In this document: one piece after another, positions 21,001 through 29,519 of the stretch
How positions within the stretch are numbered: position 1 is the stretch's first letter
Layout of the letters: the number at the start of each line of letters is the position of its first letter
Source: Branchiostoma floridae
Taxonomy: Eukaryota > Chordata > Leptocardii > Amphioxiformes > Branchiostomatidae
Length of the DNA stretch: 30,828 bases
Direction: 5' to 3'
Assembly (NCBI RefSeq): GCF_000003815.2
Contig: NC_049982.1
Coordinates: 22,370,986 to 22,401,813, forward strand
Position numbers and translations under genes: made by a program
The notes under the pieces: model-generated
Database searches by the model: none
Seen by the model: the letters and a program-made list of their open reading frames with translations, nothing else
What the model was told of the DNA's origin: nothing

Positions 21001-24000
21001 TTTACGAGTCAGTGGCTAGGCCACACCCACATCGCGCCAAACTTTAGGAATAGAGGCGTGCCGCTGTCCATCATTGCGTGGCGACCGACAAAATAATTAG
21101 CAACCATCTCCGCTGGGTGTCATGCTGTCCGTATTATAAAACGTCTGCACAATTATTATCGGAATCTTTCGTCAGTAAATCGACTTTTGCGCACAAGCGA
21201 CTTTTGACAAGACGGTCCGGTGTTCCCATAAAGCTTTCCTTCCTAATCCCAGCAGAACTGGTCTCCGGGGACAGCCGCCTACCAGACCGATTCGTAGGGC
21301 GGGAATCAAAATGTCACGCTACGATGGGTCTCCAATTTCTGGAGGGGTGGCAAAATCACCAACGTCCGGCCGCAGCTTTGAGCTTCGGCCGTACTAGAAG
21401 TCTAGAATCTACTAGATTATTCAGCGAAGCAAATAGGATGTAAAATATGCTTGTCTCTAGTGTATAATTATTGTGCATGTGATTTCATTAACTTTTGTAA
21501 AATGAACGATATTCAGAAGGCTTCAGAAGTACCACGAGTGTTATTATACAATGTTGATTGAATGAGTAGAGATTGAAAGACGTCACCCTAGAGGATTATT
21601 GTTAACCTACGTAGACGTTTCAACTTTCACATCGTAAACCTCGATAGATTTTCATGCCCGTCAAAGGCACATGTGTGAATAGCAGGCGAAATCTTTACCT
21701 GCGGCACAAGTGAATAAACGCTTTTTGAAAAGTTGGTAAGGAGGAACCATATTAAACGGGGAGGATTGTTGTCGGGGAAATTCCGCTCGTGAGGACATGG
21801 ATATAACGTCCTTAGGAGGAAGGAGGAAGTTATGCCATGGTGAGCAGAAGTAATTCTATGGAACGTTGATAGTAATATTTTTCAGTTGTAGTTGTACTCT
21901 ACACTCTCTCTACTCTATATGAAGCATGGACATGAACGCCTGGCCTAATTCTTACTATGCTTAGTCCACAATTTAGTCTTTGTTCTGTGCGTTTAGTCTA
22001 ATTGCTACACAACATTGTACATATACACAACCAAGATACGCTACTGAAGCACAGAGAAGAAAACAACTTCGCTGGAATTTCACAATTTTATCCCCAGGGG
22101 CAGACAGGACAGTCTCTAAAGCTTGACTCCCTGCTGACAATAATCCCGATAGCCCGTCCGAACGGTTCAGACGGTTCGGGATTTACTGTGGCGTGTCCAG
22201 AGATCCGCCTGGCTTCAACAAGTCCAAGAACGTTGCCCCAACTAGGTAGGTTTTATCAAACCCGGGACATTGAGGAAACAACTTCGTAACCTTCGTCATG
22301 GATTTAAAATTCAGTGGTGTATGCGGAAATTGTAAGACGATCATAATCACATCATTATGATATAATTTGTAACGGTACGTGGTACAAAATGTAACATGGC
22401 TTCCTCTTTGATGCAACAAGTGAAAATTACGTCATACCACTGTGTTTCCACGAAAATGGGCGCTAAAACATGTGCATAATACAGCCCCCCCAGGAGTCCC
22501 AGTAAGTGCGGAAAAAATACATGGATGCTACAGTTAGCCAGGAGACTGTGTTGTTGATTATCTTACATCCAACACACTTGGTAACACTGCTAAACGATGT
22601 AAAACAGTTTCTTACCAGTTCAGCCTTGAACAAGAAGGGATGTTTGTACTCCAGTCCGTTCGTATTCCACGGAAGTTTCGGCAGTCGGTTGGAACGGCAC
22701 CAGAACATAATTCCACACAATTGTTTATGTTCCTAGTCCTTTTCCATCTCTCCATGGCAGTTTGATGCAGCCTGACCCGAAACGACAACGTACAAAAACC
22801 CCTCACGTAACACCCCTTCCAACTTATCCATGATAGTCTGTACATTTAGCCTTAGTATAAGACTAAAAAGCGGAAAAATAACACAGGACATCAGGAAACG
22901 GTTTACTGATGAATTTTCAATTTAAAATGACCGCGACGCACGCGCAATGCACATGTTATCCCCAGGGGCAGACAGGAGAGTCTTTCAAGCTTGACACCCT
23001 GCTGACAATAATCTTGATAGCCGGTCCGAACGTTCAGAACGGTTCGGGAGGCACTGTGGCGTGTCCTGAGATCTGCCTGTCCTTGGCCCGATCCAGGGCA
23101 GTTCTCTAATCTTTCATATTACGAAGGATGAAGCGTCCAAATTTCTCAGGGGAACATTCCACCGACCCCTAGATTGTGCGTCACCATCCCCAACCCCTAT
23201 CATTGTATCAATTTGCGACGCACGGGTAGTGATTTGTCTCTCCTGTAACGTGATGGATGCAGCCATCCACGGCGTTTCTTTATGAAGTTTATCCGGTCGT
23301 CGCTTCGACTAACGAGTATTGTAATATATTTCCGAATGAAGACCTTTATTGTACGTTTGTGCTCTTCAAGCTAAGTACAGGTCAAAATGATAAAGTAGTT
23401 CTAACCCTTCTAACAACAATATAAGACATTCATTATTTATCATCAAATTTAATGTCAAATGGTGGCGTCAGATGTTCGGCTAACCGTTACCCGTGCCCTG
23501 TTTTGGATACTGTACTCTAGCGTGACACAGCACTGTGCTTGTTTTTAGTCCCACTTTCTTCATATAATGTCAAGGGGAATATTACTGGTCAAACTCAACA
23601 AGTTTTAGATAATTTCAGAGGACCAAAACTCGATTGAAGTCACCGATAGTCAGGTCGTCCGACAGGTGCTCCAACTAGTACGACTCACAAAAAAGTTCCT
23701 CTTCGGCCAAAGCCTGCGCTTTGACTCCAAACTGTGGTGGAAATTTTAGAAAGTGAGAAACATTCAAAATATCGCACTTTACAAATTATGTAAGGTATTG
23801 TCCACAAGGCGAGGTAATGCCGGACGTTATGGAAGGCAATAAAGACGCTAAATACGTTTTCAACATTATCCCGTATCATTGCAGATATGGACAGAATCGC
23901 CGCTTGGTACCATGACAGTCACTGGAAACGTAGCGCTACTCAGTGTCGTCCTATTTGTAAAGTACCAGAGACAATTATTCAATCCTAGGGTAGAAAGATT

Positions 24001-27000
24001 ATATTTAGTTCTACAGAGAACAATGGTGGTCTGTAACTTTTCCCCGTCCGTTTTTAACGCCGTGCGAGCATGACCAATCCCGAGGTGTGTGGTGAAGACC
24101 TCAGGTGCCATGGTGACTTACAATAGTATTGTCGTTTATTCTTCTTTATTACACTGCGCTTCAGGAAGACAACGATTCTATTGGCGTGGGCAATGTAGTT
24201 AGCAAATCAAACACGGCAGCAGAGCGGACAATATAGCGTTCGTGTGATTTAGAAACGAAATACGGAGTGCCGAATTGTAATTCGCTATACCACTGCGTGA
24301 CTATTCACGAGGTATCTGCTGTTACGTTTTTCTCATTTATCGCTAGAGAAAAATGAAGAGACAAACAGGACTAAAAACATATTAATTCTTCATGAGAACA
24401 GACTTCGTAACAATGACTTAATTATACCTATAGATATTCATATCTCTGTTTAGTTATAGACCTTACGAAAGTCGCTCTACTTTTGTCGTGTCAATAAAGA
24501 TTTTATATGCTGCATGCACGGCATTGGGTAGTGTACGAGATACCATAGAAAGACTGGTACTTCGTGGCAGATTACTCTTTAATAATGGTCGAGAGGGTAA
24601 ACATGTAGGTGTGATCCGCGCACTCAACGCTGCATGGGCGTGATGGGCAATCCAAACTGTGCAGGTCGCGTACTGTTCCCTGGCCGGCTACACTCCTCTG
24701 GCCGGCTTACTCTTCTATTCATTTTATTTCTACGGTTTTCCAGCGACCCGGAGTCTGGTACTGGTAGAGACTAACATTTTCCTGCAAGGAGAGAGCAAGC
24801 CGACTTCAGTAGACCGCCCGGCGGGGCCGTAAACAGGCATTTGTCGCAGTTCTCCCAGGCGTATTTTCCCGTCCATAAAACTCGGACAGGGCCCACAGCC
24901 TAAATCATGTCACAAAATGTGGCAATATGTAACTGCGAAAATTTTGGCATTGTCTGAATCACTTGAATTTATCGTAAAATTTATCCGTTTGTCACATTTC
25001 TGAGTATGTTTAAAACTTCTTATTGACGACCAGGGGGCTCAAATACGTGGTTGAACAACGTGTTTTGGCTCGCGATATTCAGATGAGTTTCCAAGAAACT
25101 TGATAGTGGGGCATAGGATTTCAGTTTCAGTTTCTTTAATACAACCAATCATGTGGCTCATTATTTGCAGTGAAAATCGACGTCTCCGGCTGATTTCGTA
25201 CAAATCGTAGCGATTGGCTAGCCAGTAAATAGATTGTCCCACACTGTACACATCAAACGGCTGCCGCCAGCATGGCGCCATGGCAACGGCCAATGTGTGG
25301 TGGGAAGACCACCAGAGCGCCTCTCACGTGCGCCTCACAGGCGGGATGTCAATCAACCCGCTGTTTATTTCCGCGGGTGCGGCCTGGAACTGGGATCGCC
25401 GTGTTTGCCAAAATCATCTCGCGCACTGGACAGCCGGGCTTTCCGAGCAACGTTCGTACATGCAGAAAAACTGCACTGAGTAGCGGAGCAGATTCTTCAA
25501 AGGGGGACTCAACACTGTAAGCTGGAAATTGGAAAATGAACAGCATTTTATAAGTGTATGTCAACTTTACTAGAAGACCCATCAGTTTGTTTTTGCTACT
25601 CTATTGAGCATTGTATAATACTCTACTCTATACTTCGGATAGCCGTGCGTGGTGAACGAATATGCAAGAAAACACATCGCCCATTCATTAATCGCGGCCA
25701 ACATATAATATAGAAGAAAAGTTGTAGATTTGAAGGTAGAAAAATCTCATTTTTATTTTATTTTCATAGGATTACTTAGTCTATTAGTATTGTTTAGGCG
25801 ACAGTGCAACGCTATTACTATTAGTGTTCGCCCGCTCTGGCTGTTGCCCCGTAATAATGGACGTAAAACATGCCTCTAACAATGTCTAATAGTCTCACCT
25901 ACGGACTGTACCGCTCTTCTGGTCGCTGCGCTTAGTGTACGGAAGGGGGCGCTGTCGCACGGCTTCATACAATTTTGGGACTTAGACAAAATTTGGCTGG
26001 GCCGCGGCAATTTTTTCTAAGTGTTTTACGGCGCCCGAGGCGTCCGGCGGTCCTGAACTGCCGAACGTGCTGAACCACTTAATGACGGTTCGCCGCCCGA
26101 CGCTCGGATCGGCAGCCTCGCGGGGCGGACGGCTTTGACGTAGGCGGACCGCTCGGACTGCCCTCGGACCGGTCCGACCCGTTCGGGGTGAGTTGATTTT
26201 CACACAGTTGCTCTGGAACTGCAGGAGCATTTTTTTCAAAATCTTCTTAGGAGGATAACTGAACAAGGGAACGACAAATTACGATGGTATTTGGTATGTA
26301 GTTAGCTTTGACAAAGATGTACATCCTAAAGTGCAAATTATGCAAACTGACACTTAATTTGCATAATTAATGAGGGAAATCTATATTTGTAGTGTTTTCC
26401 ATTATAGGACCCAAATACCCGTAATATATGTAGTTTGTGGCTGGTGGAACATTAGCAGATAAGAATTATGCAAATTCGACCCTAATTTGCATAATTAATA
26501 TAAAAGTGCTATAATTCTTCTCAATGGTATATTTAGTATTGAACAATCAACATTGGGACCGGCATAAGTTATTTAAAGGATCTTAAAGGTGTACATGACC
26601 AAGCATAGATTATGTTTGATATCTGAATTGTATTTTCAGCAAAAGACCCCCTTGCACCTGGCAACAGAGAATATGTGCCATGAAGCTGTATCAGCGTTAC
26701 TGACAGCTGGTGCAGATGTGAACACATGGGACGATGAGGTCAGTAGTTGTGCTACTGTATATTCTACAATTCATCACACAATAATGTAGCATTACCGAGC
26801 ATAGTGCGGTACCAGTTATCGTTCACTTTGGGTCAGACACACACGTCATGTATTATGCAAACGCCTGATCTCATGAGCCATGATACTTAGTCATGACTCT
26901 CTTTTTTACAAAGCAACAAAATAGGATTGCATCCAGCGATACAAACAACCTCTGGAACCATAACGTACTTCATGTGTGCATGATACCACTTGTTTTATTC

Positions 27001-28909
27001 AGTTTTATAACTTGCACGATAGCTAATATCTTTTAGCTAACGTCAAGCCTATTTTCTCATGTAGACTATCTATCGTTATTTGAAGTGATTCTGCCATGCA
27101 TAATGTCCCTTTTAGAAGAATCTCTTCGCATGGGTTACCCCATTTGACTCCGCAAGTATAGATGATAAATGATCATGAATTTTGTATAAATCAGACATTT
27201 GGTACCCATACGTTACCAGGTCATGTTCTTATAGAATTTTACTTTTATCGAGCTGACGTCACAGGGCAGCTTCTGTCCAACCAAACGAGAACAATACTTA
27301 ATAAGCCATTCCTTTGTCGTATCAAATACAACAGCAAATCACTCCCCTGCACATGGCAGCAAGGGCTGGCGACCATGAAACTGTGTCAGCTTTACTGAAA
27401 TCTGGATCAGATGTGACTGCACGGGACAAGCAGGTAAGTGAAAAATTGTTGATTGAATTATTACCCTGCATATGTGACGCGGGAAAGTTCATTTTATTCT
27501 TACACATGACCAAGGCATATTTTTCTTCAATATAAAACTGAAATCGGTGTTTTCTTAGAAGTATTTTGGTCAAAAAACATCAACGTCCTTCTAGGGCAAC
27601 ACCCCTCTTGGAGATGCGGAACAACGAGGTCATCACGAATGCGTCAAAATACTGCAGCAACACGGGGTTGACAGAAATGAGGTATGGTAACTTCTCAAGT
27701 TTCTAAAACAAAATGAGCATATCTGCCACTCCAAGAATGGACACACTGNNNNNNNNNNNNNNNNNNNNNNNNNNNNNNNNNNNNNNNNNNNNNNNNNNNN
27801 NNNNNNNNNNNNNNNNNNNNNNNNNNNNNNNNNNNNNNNNNNNNNNNNNNNNNNNNNNNNNNNNNNNNNNNNNNNNNNNNNGATCATATGGTGTAACACG
27901 ATGATATGATAATACAAAGGTTTGGTGACTGTGGCAGTATGCGTTTTTTTCAGGAGGCTCCTCGGCGAAAAGGGGGGATTGATCCTGTACTCATCCAGTT
28001 CTACGAAGAACGAGGAATGACTTCTGCTAGTATCAAAGATCCCTTGGTGCAAGAAGCTGCAAAAAAGACTGGGAAAACTATTACACAAGTTGTGGTAAGA
28101 TGGCATCTATGACCTGTCTGGACATTTTGTGGACATTTTTTACCTTTGCAAGAAGTTGCTTAATTATCAGTCTCAATTTCTTTATTACACATGTGAAGGT
28201 GAACAGTTTTCTTTGGTGATACATAACAATCCGAAAAATTTATCATTATTTCTTCTTTACTATCTACTATACAGCAAGGATGTAGAAATGTCAATGATGT
28301 GTGTAAATGTGATCCATGTATTAGTAACAAGAAACATTGTGGCTGATATCATTTCAGAATTTCGTCAGCAACTACCGCAGGAAAAAGGGAGTGACCAAAC
28401 AGAGACCACCGGCAGACGGTTCAGGTTAAAGTTATACAGAAGATATTTTGTTTTTCTAATGTTAGCACCAAATGACATTATAGTGTTCACAATCATCTCA
28501 TTATGGTCTTCAGTGTTGCTTAAATGCCCAACGCCACTGTTTAAAATAACTGTTATTTCTGCAATAGGGAAGACAACCACTTCAGATACAGCACGTGCCG
28601 CTGTGCAGGTTCCGAATGTAGGGTCAGCTATGGATGAAAACGAACGCCAAAGGAAAGAAAAGGTATTCTTGTGGTTCAGATTGCAAAATGAAATGGCAGA
28701 ACAGTTTAAGGGTAACCAGTTTCTGTATTACACACATGTAATAATGCATTTATATATTTTTACTACAATTCTAATTTGTTGATGAGCTGCAGTCCAAGCA
28801 AAATGATAATGATGATGGCGTTATCAAGATTAGTGGTCACAAATCATACTCTGTTTTTCTGCTTGACCGCGTTGATGTCATCGATTTTGTCAAGGGAGGG
28901 TCTTTTTAG
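16743..28909 (+). CDS. Ankyrin-repeat / homeodomain protein, block 2 (two homeodomains, seven ankyrin repeats)
   Basis: Exons 16743-16883, 17271-17370, 17712-17821, 18117-18209, 18697-18795, 18997-19095, 19282-19380, 26640-26738, 27335-27433, 27595-27681, 27954-28094, 28358-28424, 28568-28662 and probably 28793-28909 join in one open frame of 481 codons. Order: homeodomain 2, linker, N-capping ankyrin repeat, five full repeats, a short C-terminal repeat, homeodomain 3, linker, short tail. Both homeodomains keep Asn51 and Arg53. The first exon begins with an acceptor, so the 5' part is either block 1, spliced through, or an undetected start. An open frame back to ATG 16665 is an alternative. 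The assembly gap 27749-27881 falls in an intron. A 6.5 kb insertion lies between the fourth and fifth ankyrin exons. Likely a nuclear regulator. Confidence 0.7.
17149..17623. repeat. Direct repeat in two neighbouring introns
   Basis: AGGGTATAGTAG then TCAGGAAACGATATCAATGA then GGTATGGCC and ATATGT-ATTAAAC occur at 17149-17209 and again at about 17537-17620, flanking the exon 17271-17370. The second copy carries an extra stretch of about 20 bases. Confidence 0.85.
17271..17370 (+). CDS. Homeodomain 2 recognition helix
   Basis: Starts RFIGNYRWSKGESKQKPP: Phe48, Ile49, Asn51 and Arg53 are in place, with Trp at 54. It ends in phase 1 at GTAAGA, the same border as exon 11 of block 1. Confidence 0.82.
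17712..17821 (+). CDS. Charged linker exon between homeodomain 2 and ankyrin repeats
   Basis: Entered in phase 1, left in phase 0. GKSTSADLTSPAAASSS, ending RDQKERERKEE. The 28568 exon starts GKTTTSDTARAA and ends ENERQRKEK, so the two are paralogous. Confidence 0.75.
17955..18088. repeat. Compound (TA)n / (GT)n microsatellite next to a splice acceptor
   Basis: A TA run (17955-17996 and 18001-18022) passes into TGTA and GT repeats ending at 18088, only 28 bases before the acceptor at 18116. A GCTAATTAC branch-point-like motif lies between. Confidence 0.95.
18117..18209 (+). CDS. Block 2 ankyrin repeat 1 (N-capping type)
   Basis: 31 codons, phase 0. ALRGAAEKGQTTRVIQLLAE then GINPNAAGRR has the usual first-repeat form (A-xx-AAxxG ... 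LLxxG-NPN). It ends at the weak donor GTTTGT. Block 1 has no equivalent exon. Confidence 0.8.
18697..18795 (+). CDS. Block 2 ankyrin repeat 2
   Basis: 33 codons, phase 0. NTPLHLSAENDHHETVSTLL then AGADTTIRDKW. Acceptor TTGCAG, donor GTAGGT. Confidence 0.92.
18997..19095 (+). CDS. Block 2 ankyrin repeat 3
   Basis: 33 codons, phase 0. RTALHLAARNGHLRTLSALL then ANADVNARND. Acceptor TTTCACAG, donor GTATAC. Confidence 0.92.
19282..19380 (+). CDS. Block 2 ankyrin repeat 4
   Basis: 33 codons, phase 0. RTPLHVAAMNGHPETVTALH then AGADVNIWDDE. LL is changed to LH. WDDE at the end is shared with the exon at 26640, so these two flank the insertion as close relatives. Confidence 0.92.
19403..19733. repeat. 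Dispersed repeat, left part interrupted by insertion
   Basis: Follows the copy at 10540-10900 block for block: TCCATGAAAAATGGA, a GTCT microsatellite, GTCAGCATAAC, GATATTTGGTATGTGGGTAGG, AAGGTCAAGGTCAATTTTGG, GATAGCTTGTGACG, TTTGGGTCCCCTACCG. It stops there. The matching continuation (TTGCTCTGGAACTGCAGG) appears at 26208. Confidence 0.85.
19741..20145. repeat. GC-rich subterminal array of GTTCGGACGG motifs
   Basis: It starts with a 27-base near palindrome (19741-19767, 12-bp stem with one bulged A). Then come many forms of CGGTCCGAAC in both orientations, up to a last CAGTTCGGACGGTCTGAACC near 20102. CpG density is far above the surrounding DNA. Confidence 0.75.
20161..22080. other. Interior of the insertion, nothing recognised
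   Basis: No exon, RNA gene or known repeat is identified. The longest frame, 21078-21443 plus, has no recognisable motif. Confidence 0.4.
22087..23083. repeat. Direct duplication, about 125 bp, copies 870 bp apart
   Basis: Copies 22087-22213 and 22955-23083 share TTATCCCCAGGGGCAGACAG, AGCTTGAC, CCTGCTGACAATAATC, GATAGCC, GTCCGAACG, GGTTCGGG and CACTGTGGCGTGTCC or close variants. Both include the GTTCGG motif of the insertion ends. Changes do not favour silent codon positions, so it is probably not coding. Confidence 0.85.
23084..26029. other. Interior of the insertion, nothing recognised
   Basis: No domain, exon series or RNA gene is seen. A CpG-rich patch at 25255-25470 is open in several plus frames at once, which reflects composition more than coding. 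Confidence 0.4.
26030..26190. repeat. GC-rich right end of the insertion
   Basis: CGCCCGAGGCGTCCGGCGG to CGGACCGGTCCGACCCGTTC, rich in the same CCGAAC/GGTCCG motifs as the left end. The complement shares short blocks with 19790-19860. Confidence 0.65.
26206..26560. repeat. Dispersed repeat, right part after insertion
   Basis: TTGCTCTGGAACTGCAGGAG, GGATAACTG, GGTATTTGGTATGTAG and two ATTTGCATAATTAAT units match the order in the copy at 6845-7860. Confidence 0.7.
26640..26738 (+). CDS. Block 2 ankyrin repeat 5
   Basis: 33 codons, phase 0. KTPLHLATENMCHEAVSALL then AGADVNTWDDE. Acceptor TTTTCAG, donor GTCAGT. Confidence 0.92.
26739..27334. other. Intron, no exon or repeat recognised
   Basis: About 600 bp of AT-rich intron. 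A TGACGTCA octamer occurs near 27254; nothing else stands out. Confidence 0.5.
27335..27433 (+). CDS. Block 2 ankyrin repeat 6
   Basis: 33 codons, phase 0. ITPLHMAARAGDHETVSALL then SGSDVTARDKQ. Donor GTAAGT is the perfect consensus. Confidence 0.93.
27595..27681 (+). CDS. Block 2 ankyrin repeat 7, short C-terminal repeat
   Basis: 29 codons, phase 0. NTPLGDAEQRGHHECVKILQ then QHGVDRNE. Equivalent to exon 9 of block 1; both precede a homeodomain exon. Confidence 0.88.
27749..27881. other. Assembly gap (133 N)
   Basis: Unsequenced bases in the intron between the last ankyrin exon and homeodomain 3. Any small exon or repeat here is invisible. Confidence 0.99.
27954..28094 (+). CDS. Homeodomain 3, residues 1-46
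   Basis: 47 codons, phase 0. RRKGGIDPVLIQFYEERGMT ... DPLVQEAAKKTGKTITQVV. Position 8 is Ile where copies 1 and 2 have Phe. Acceptor TTTTTTTCAG, donor GTAAGA. Confidence 0.82.
28358..28424 (+). CDS. Homeodomain 3 recognition helix
   Basis: Starts NFVSNYRRKKGVTKQRPP: Asn47, Phe48, Asn51, Arg53 and a basic RRKK run, the most canonical helix of the three. It ends in phase 1 after GGTTCAG at GTTAAA, about 33 bases shorter than the matching exon at 17271. Confidence 0.78.
28568..28662 (+). CDS. Linker exon after homeodomain 3
   Basis: Entered in phase 1, left in phase 0. GKTTTSDTARAAVQVPNVGS then AMDENERQRKEK. Paralogue of the exon at 17712. By analogy it should lead to another ankyrin block, but none is seen in the rest of the window. 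Confidence 0.72.
28793..28909 (+). CDS. Possible terminal exon
   Basis: After a GATGAGCTGCAG acceptor, 38 codons run in phase 0 to TAG at 28907-28909: SKQNDNDDGVIKISGHKSYS then a hydrophobic VFLLDRVDVIDFVK. The start faintly resembles block 1 exon 13. The stop lies in a short repeat that also occurs further on, so the border may be wrong. Confidence 0.4.
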   Translation, partial: SKQNDNDDGVIKISGHKSYSVFLLDRVDVIDFVKGGSF

Positions 28910-29118
28910 CGAATGCCCACAAACGCCCACTCTAGAGAAGTCCGCGCTGCACGAATCTCATTTTTTTTGCTTGGAATATGTCTACGTTGTGCTCCCATGT
29001 ATTAATCCTGAGTTTCAAGTCAATCCATTGACCCGAAGTGACATAAATCAAAGTTTTCGATTCTCGATGGTCTTTTTAGCGAACGCCCAGCAAAATGTCT
29101 TTTTAGCGAATGCCCACT
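28901..29118. repeat. Three copies of TCTTTTTAGCGAAYGCCCA
   Basis: Copies start at 28901, 29071 and 29098; the last two are only 27 bases apart. An extra CGCCCAC follows the first. Function unknown. Confidence 0.8.
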
Positions 29119-29295
29119 ATATCCACAAAAATATCAGCCGTCGCGCAACGACACCTAAACCTACCGCCACAAACATGTTCAAGATGGTGTCCCATTGATG
29201 TGTACGGAGTTTCCGTGCTTTACAAGCATTTTAAGTCCCTGTTTTTGGTCAAAATGTACGGCGACGATACTACCATACATTAACTATAGCAATTC

Positions 29296-29375
29296 AAAAT
29301 GGCGGGCACTAGTCATGTGACCTCCTTGCGGGACTGTTCTATAAGTATCGCGGGAGGGACTGTTGTAGCATAGCT
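29296..29375 (+). promoter_or_regulatory. Promoter-like block (YY1-type and E-box motifs)
   Basis: AAAATGGCGG (29296-29305) matches the YY1 core, and GTCATGTGAC (29312-29321) matches a USF/MITF-type E-box. GC-rich GCGGGAGGGACTG follows. These often sit at TATA-less promoters. A gene start further right would fall in or near the gap, so the target is unknown. Confidence 0.35.
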
Positions 29376-29519
29376 TCTCATACAACCATTTTAGAGTGAA
29401 TTCTGAACAAGATTTTCATTTCATAGTGCTATCATCTGACTGATATTTACAATGTGGTCATTTTTTCTTTGCTATTATTACCCACGATTGAGGGAGTTAG
29501 TGCAAATATGGATATTGAT

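Larger units (their letters stand above)
19733..26205. mobile_element. Large CpG-rich insertion, about 6.5 kb, no transposase seen
   Basis: It interrupts a dispersed repeat in an intron of block 2. Both ends are GC- and CpG-rich and packed with GTTCGGACGG / CCGTCCGAAC-type motifs (19741-20145 and about 26030-26190), and the same motif recurs at about 22155 and 23027. The extreme ends are weakly inverted: GCGAAAATTTGCCCG at the left, and GTGAAAATCAACTCAC on the complement at the right. Interior frames are under 130 codons, overlap in several frames and match no domain I know. It may be a non-autonomous DNA transposon or a composite of insertions. I see no target duplication. Confidence 0.5.

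Noticed and set aside
22002-22289. Coding exon shared with 22909-23109 (YPQGQTG...KLD...LLTII)
   Set aside because: The similarity comes from a DNA duplication; base changes alter amino acids freely and no splice sites bracket it.
25255-25520. Gene in the CpG-rich patch with three overlapping plus frames
   Set aside because: No frame has a recognisable motif and all three are open together, as expected from base composition.
28129-28782. 217-codon continuous plus-strand frame
   Set aside because: It reads through intron sequence around two real exons of the homeodomain 3 region; the splice borders and paralogous exons explain the conserved parts.
29454-29519. VVIFSLLLLPTIEGVSA, resembling a secretion signal
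   Set aside because: It begins at GTG without an ATG in frame, is only 22 codons before the gap, and has no supported exon borders.
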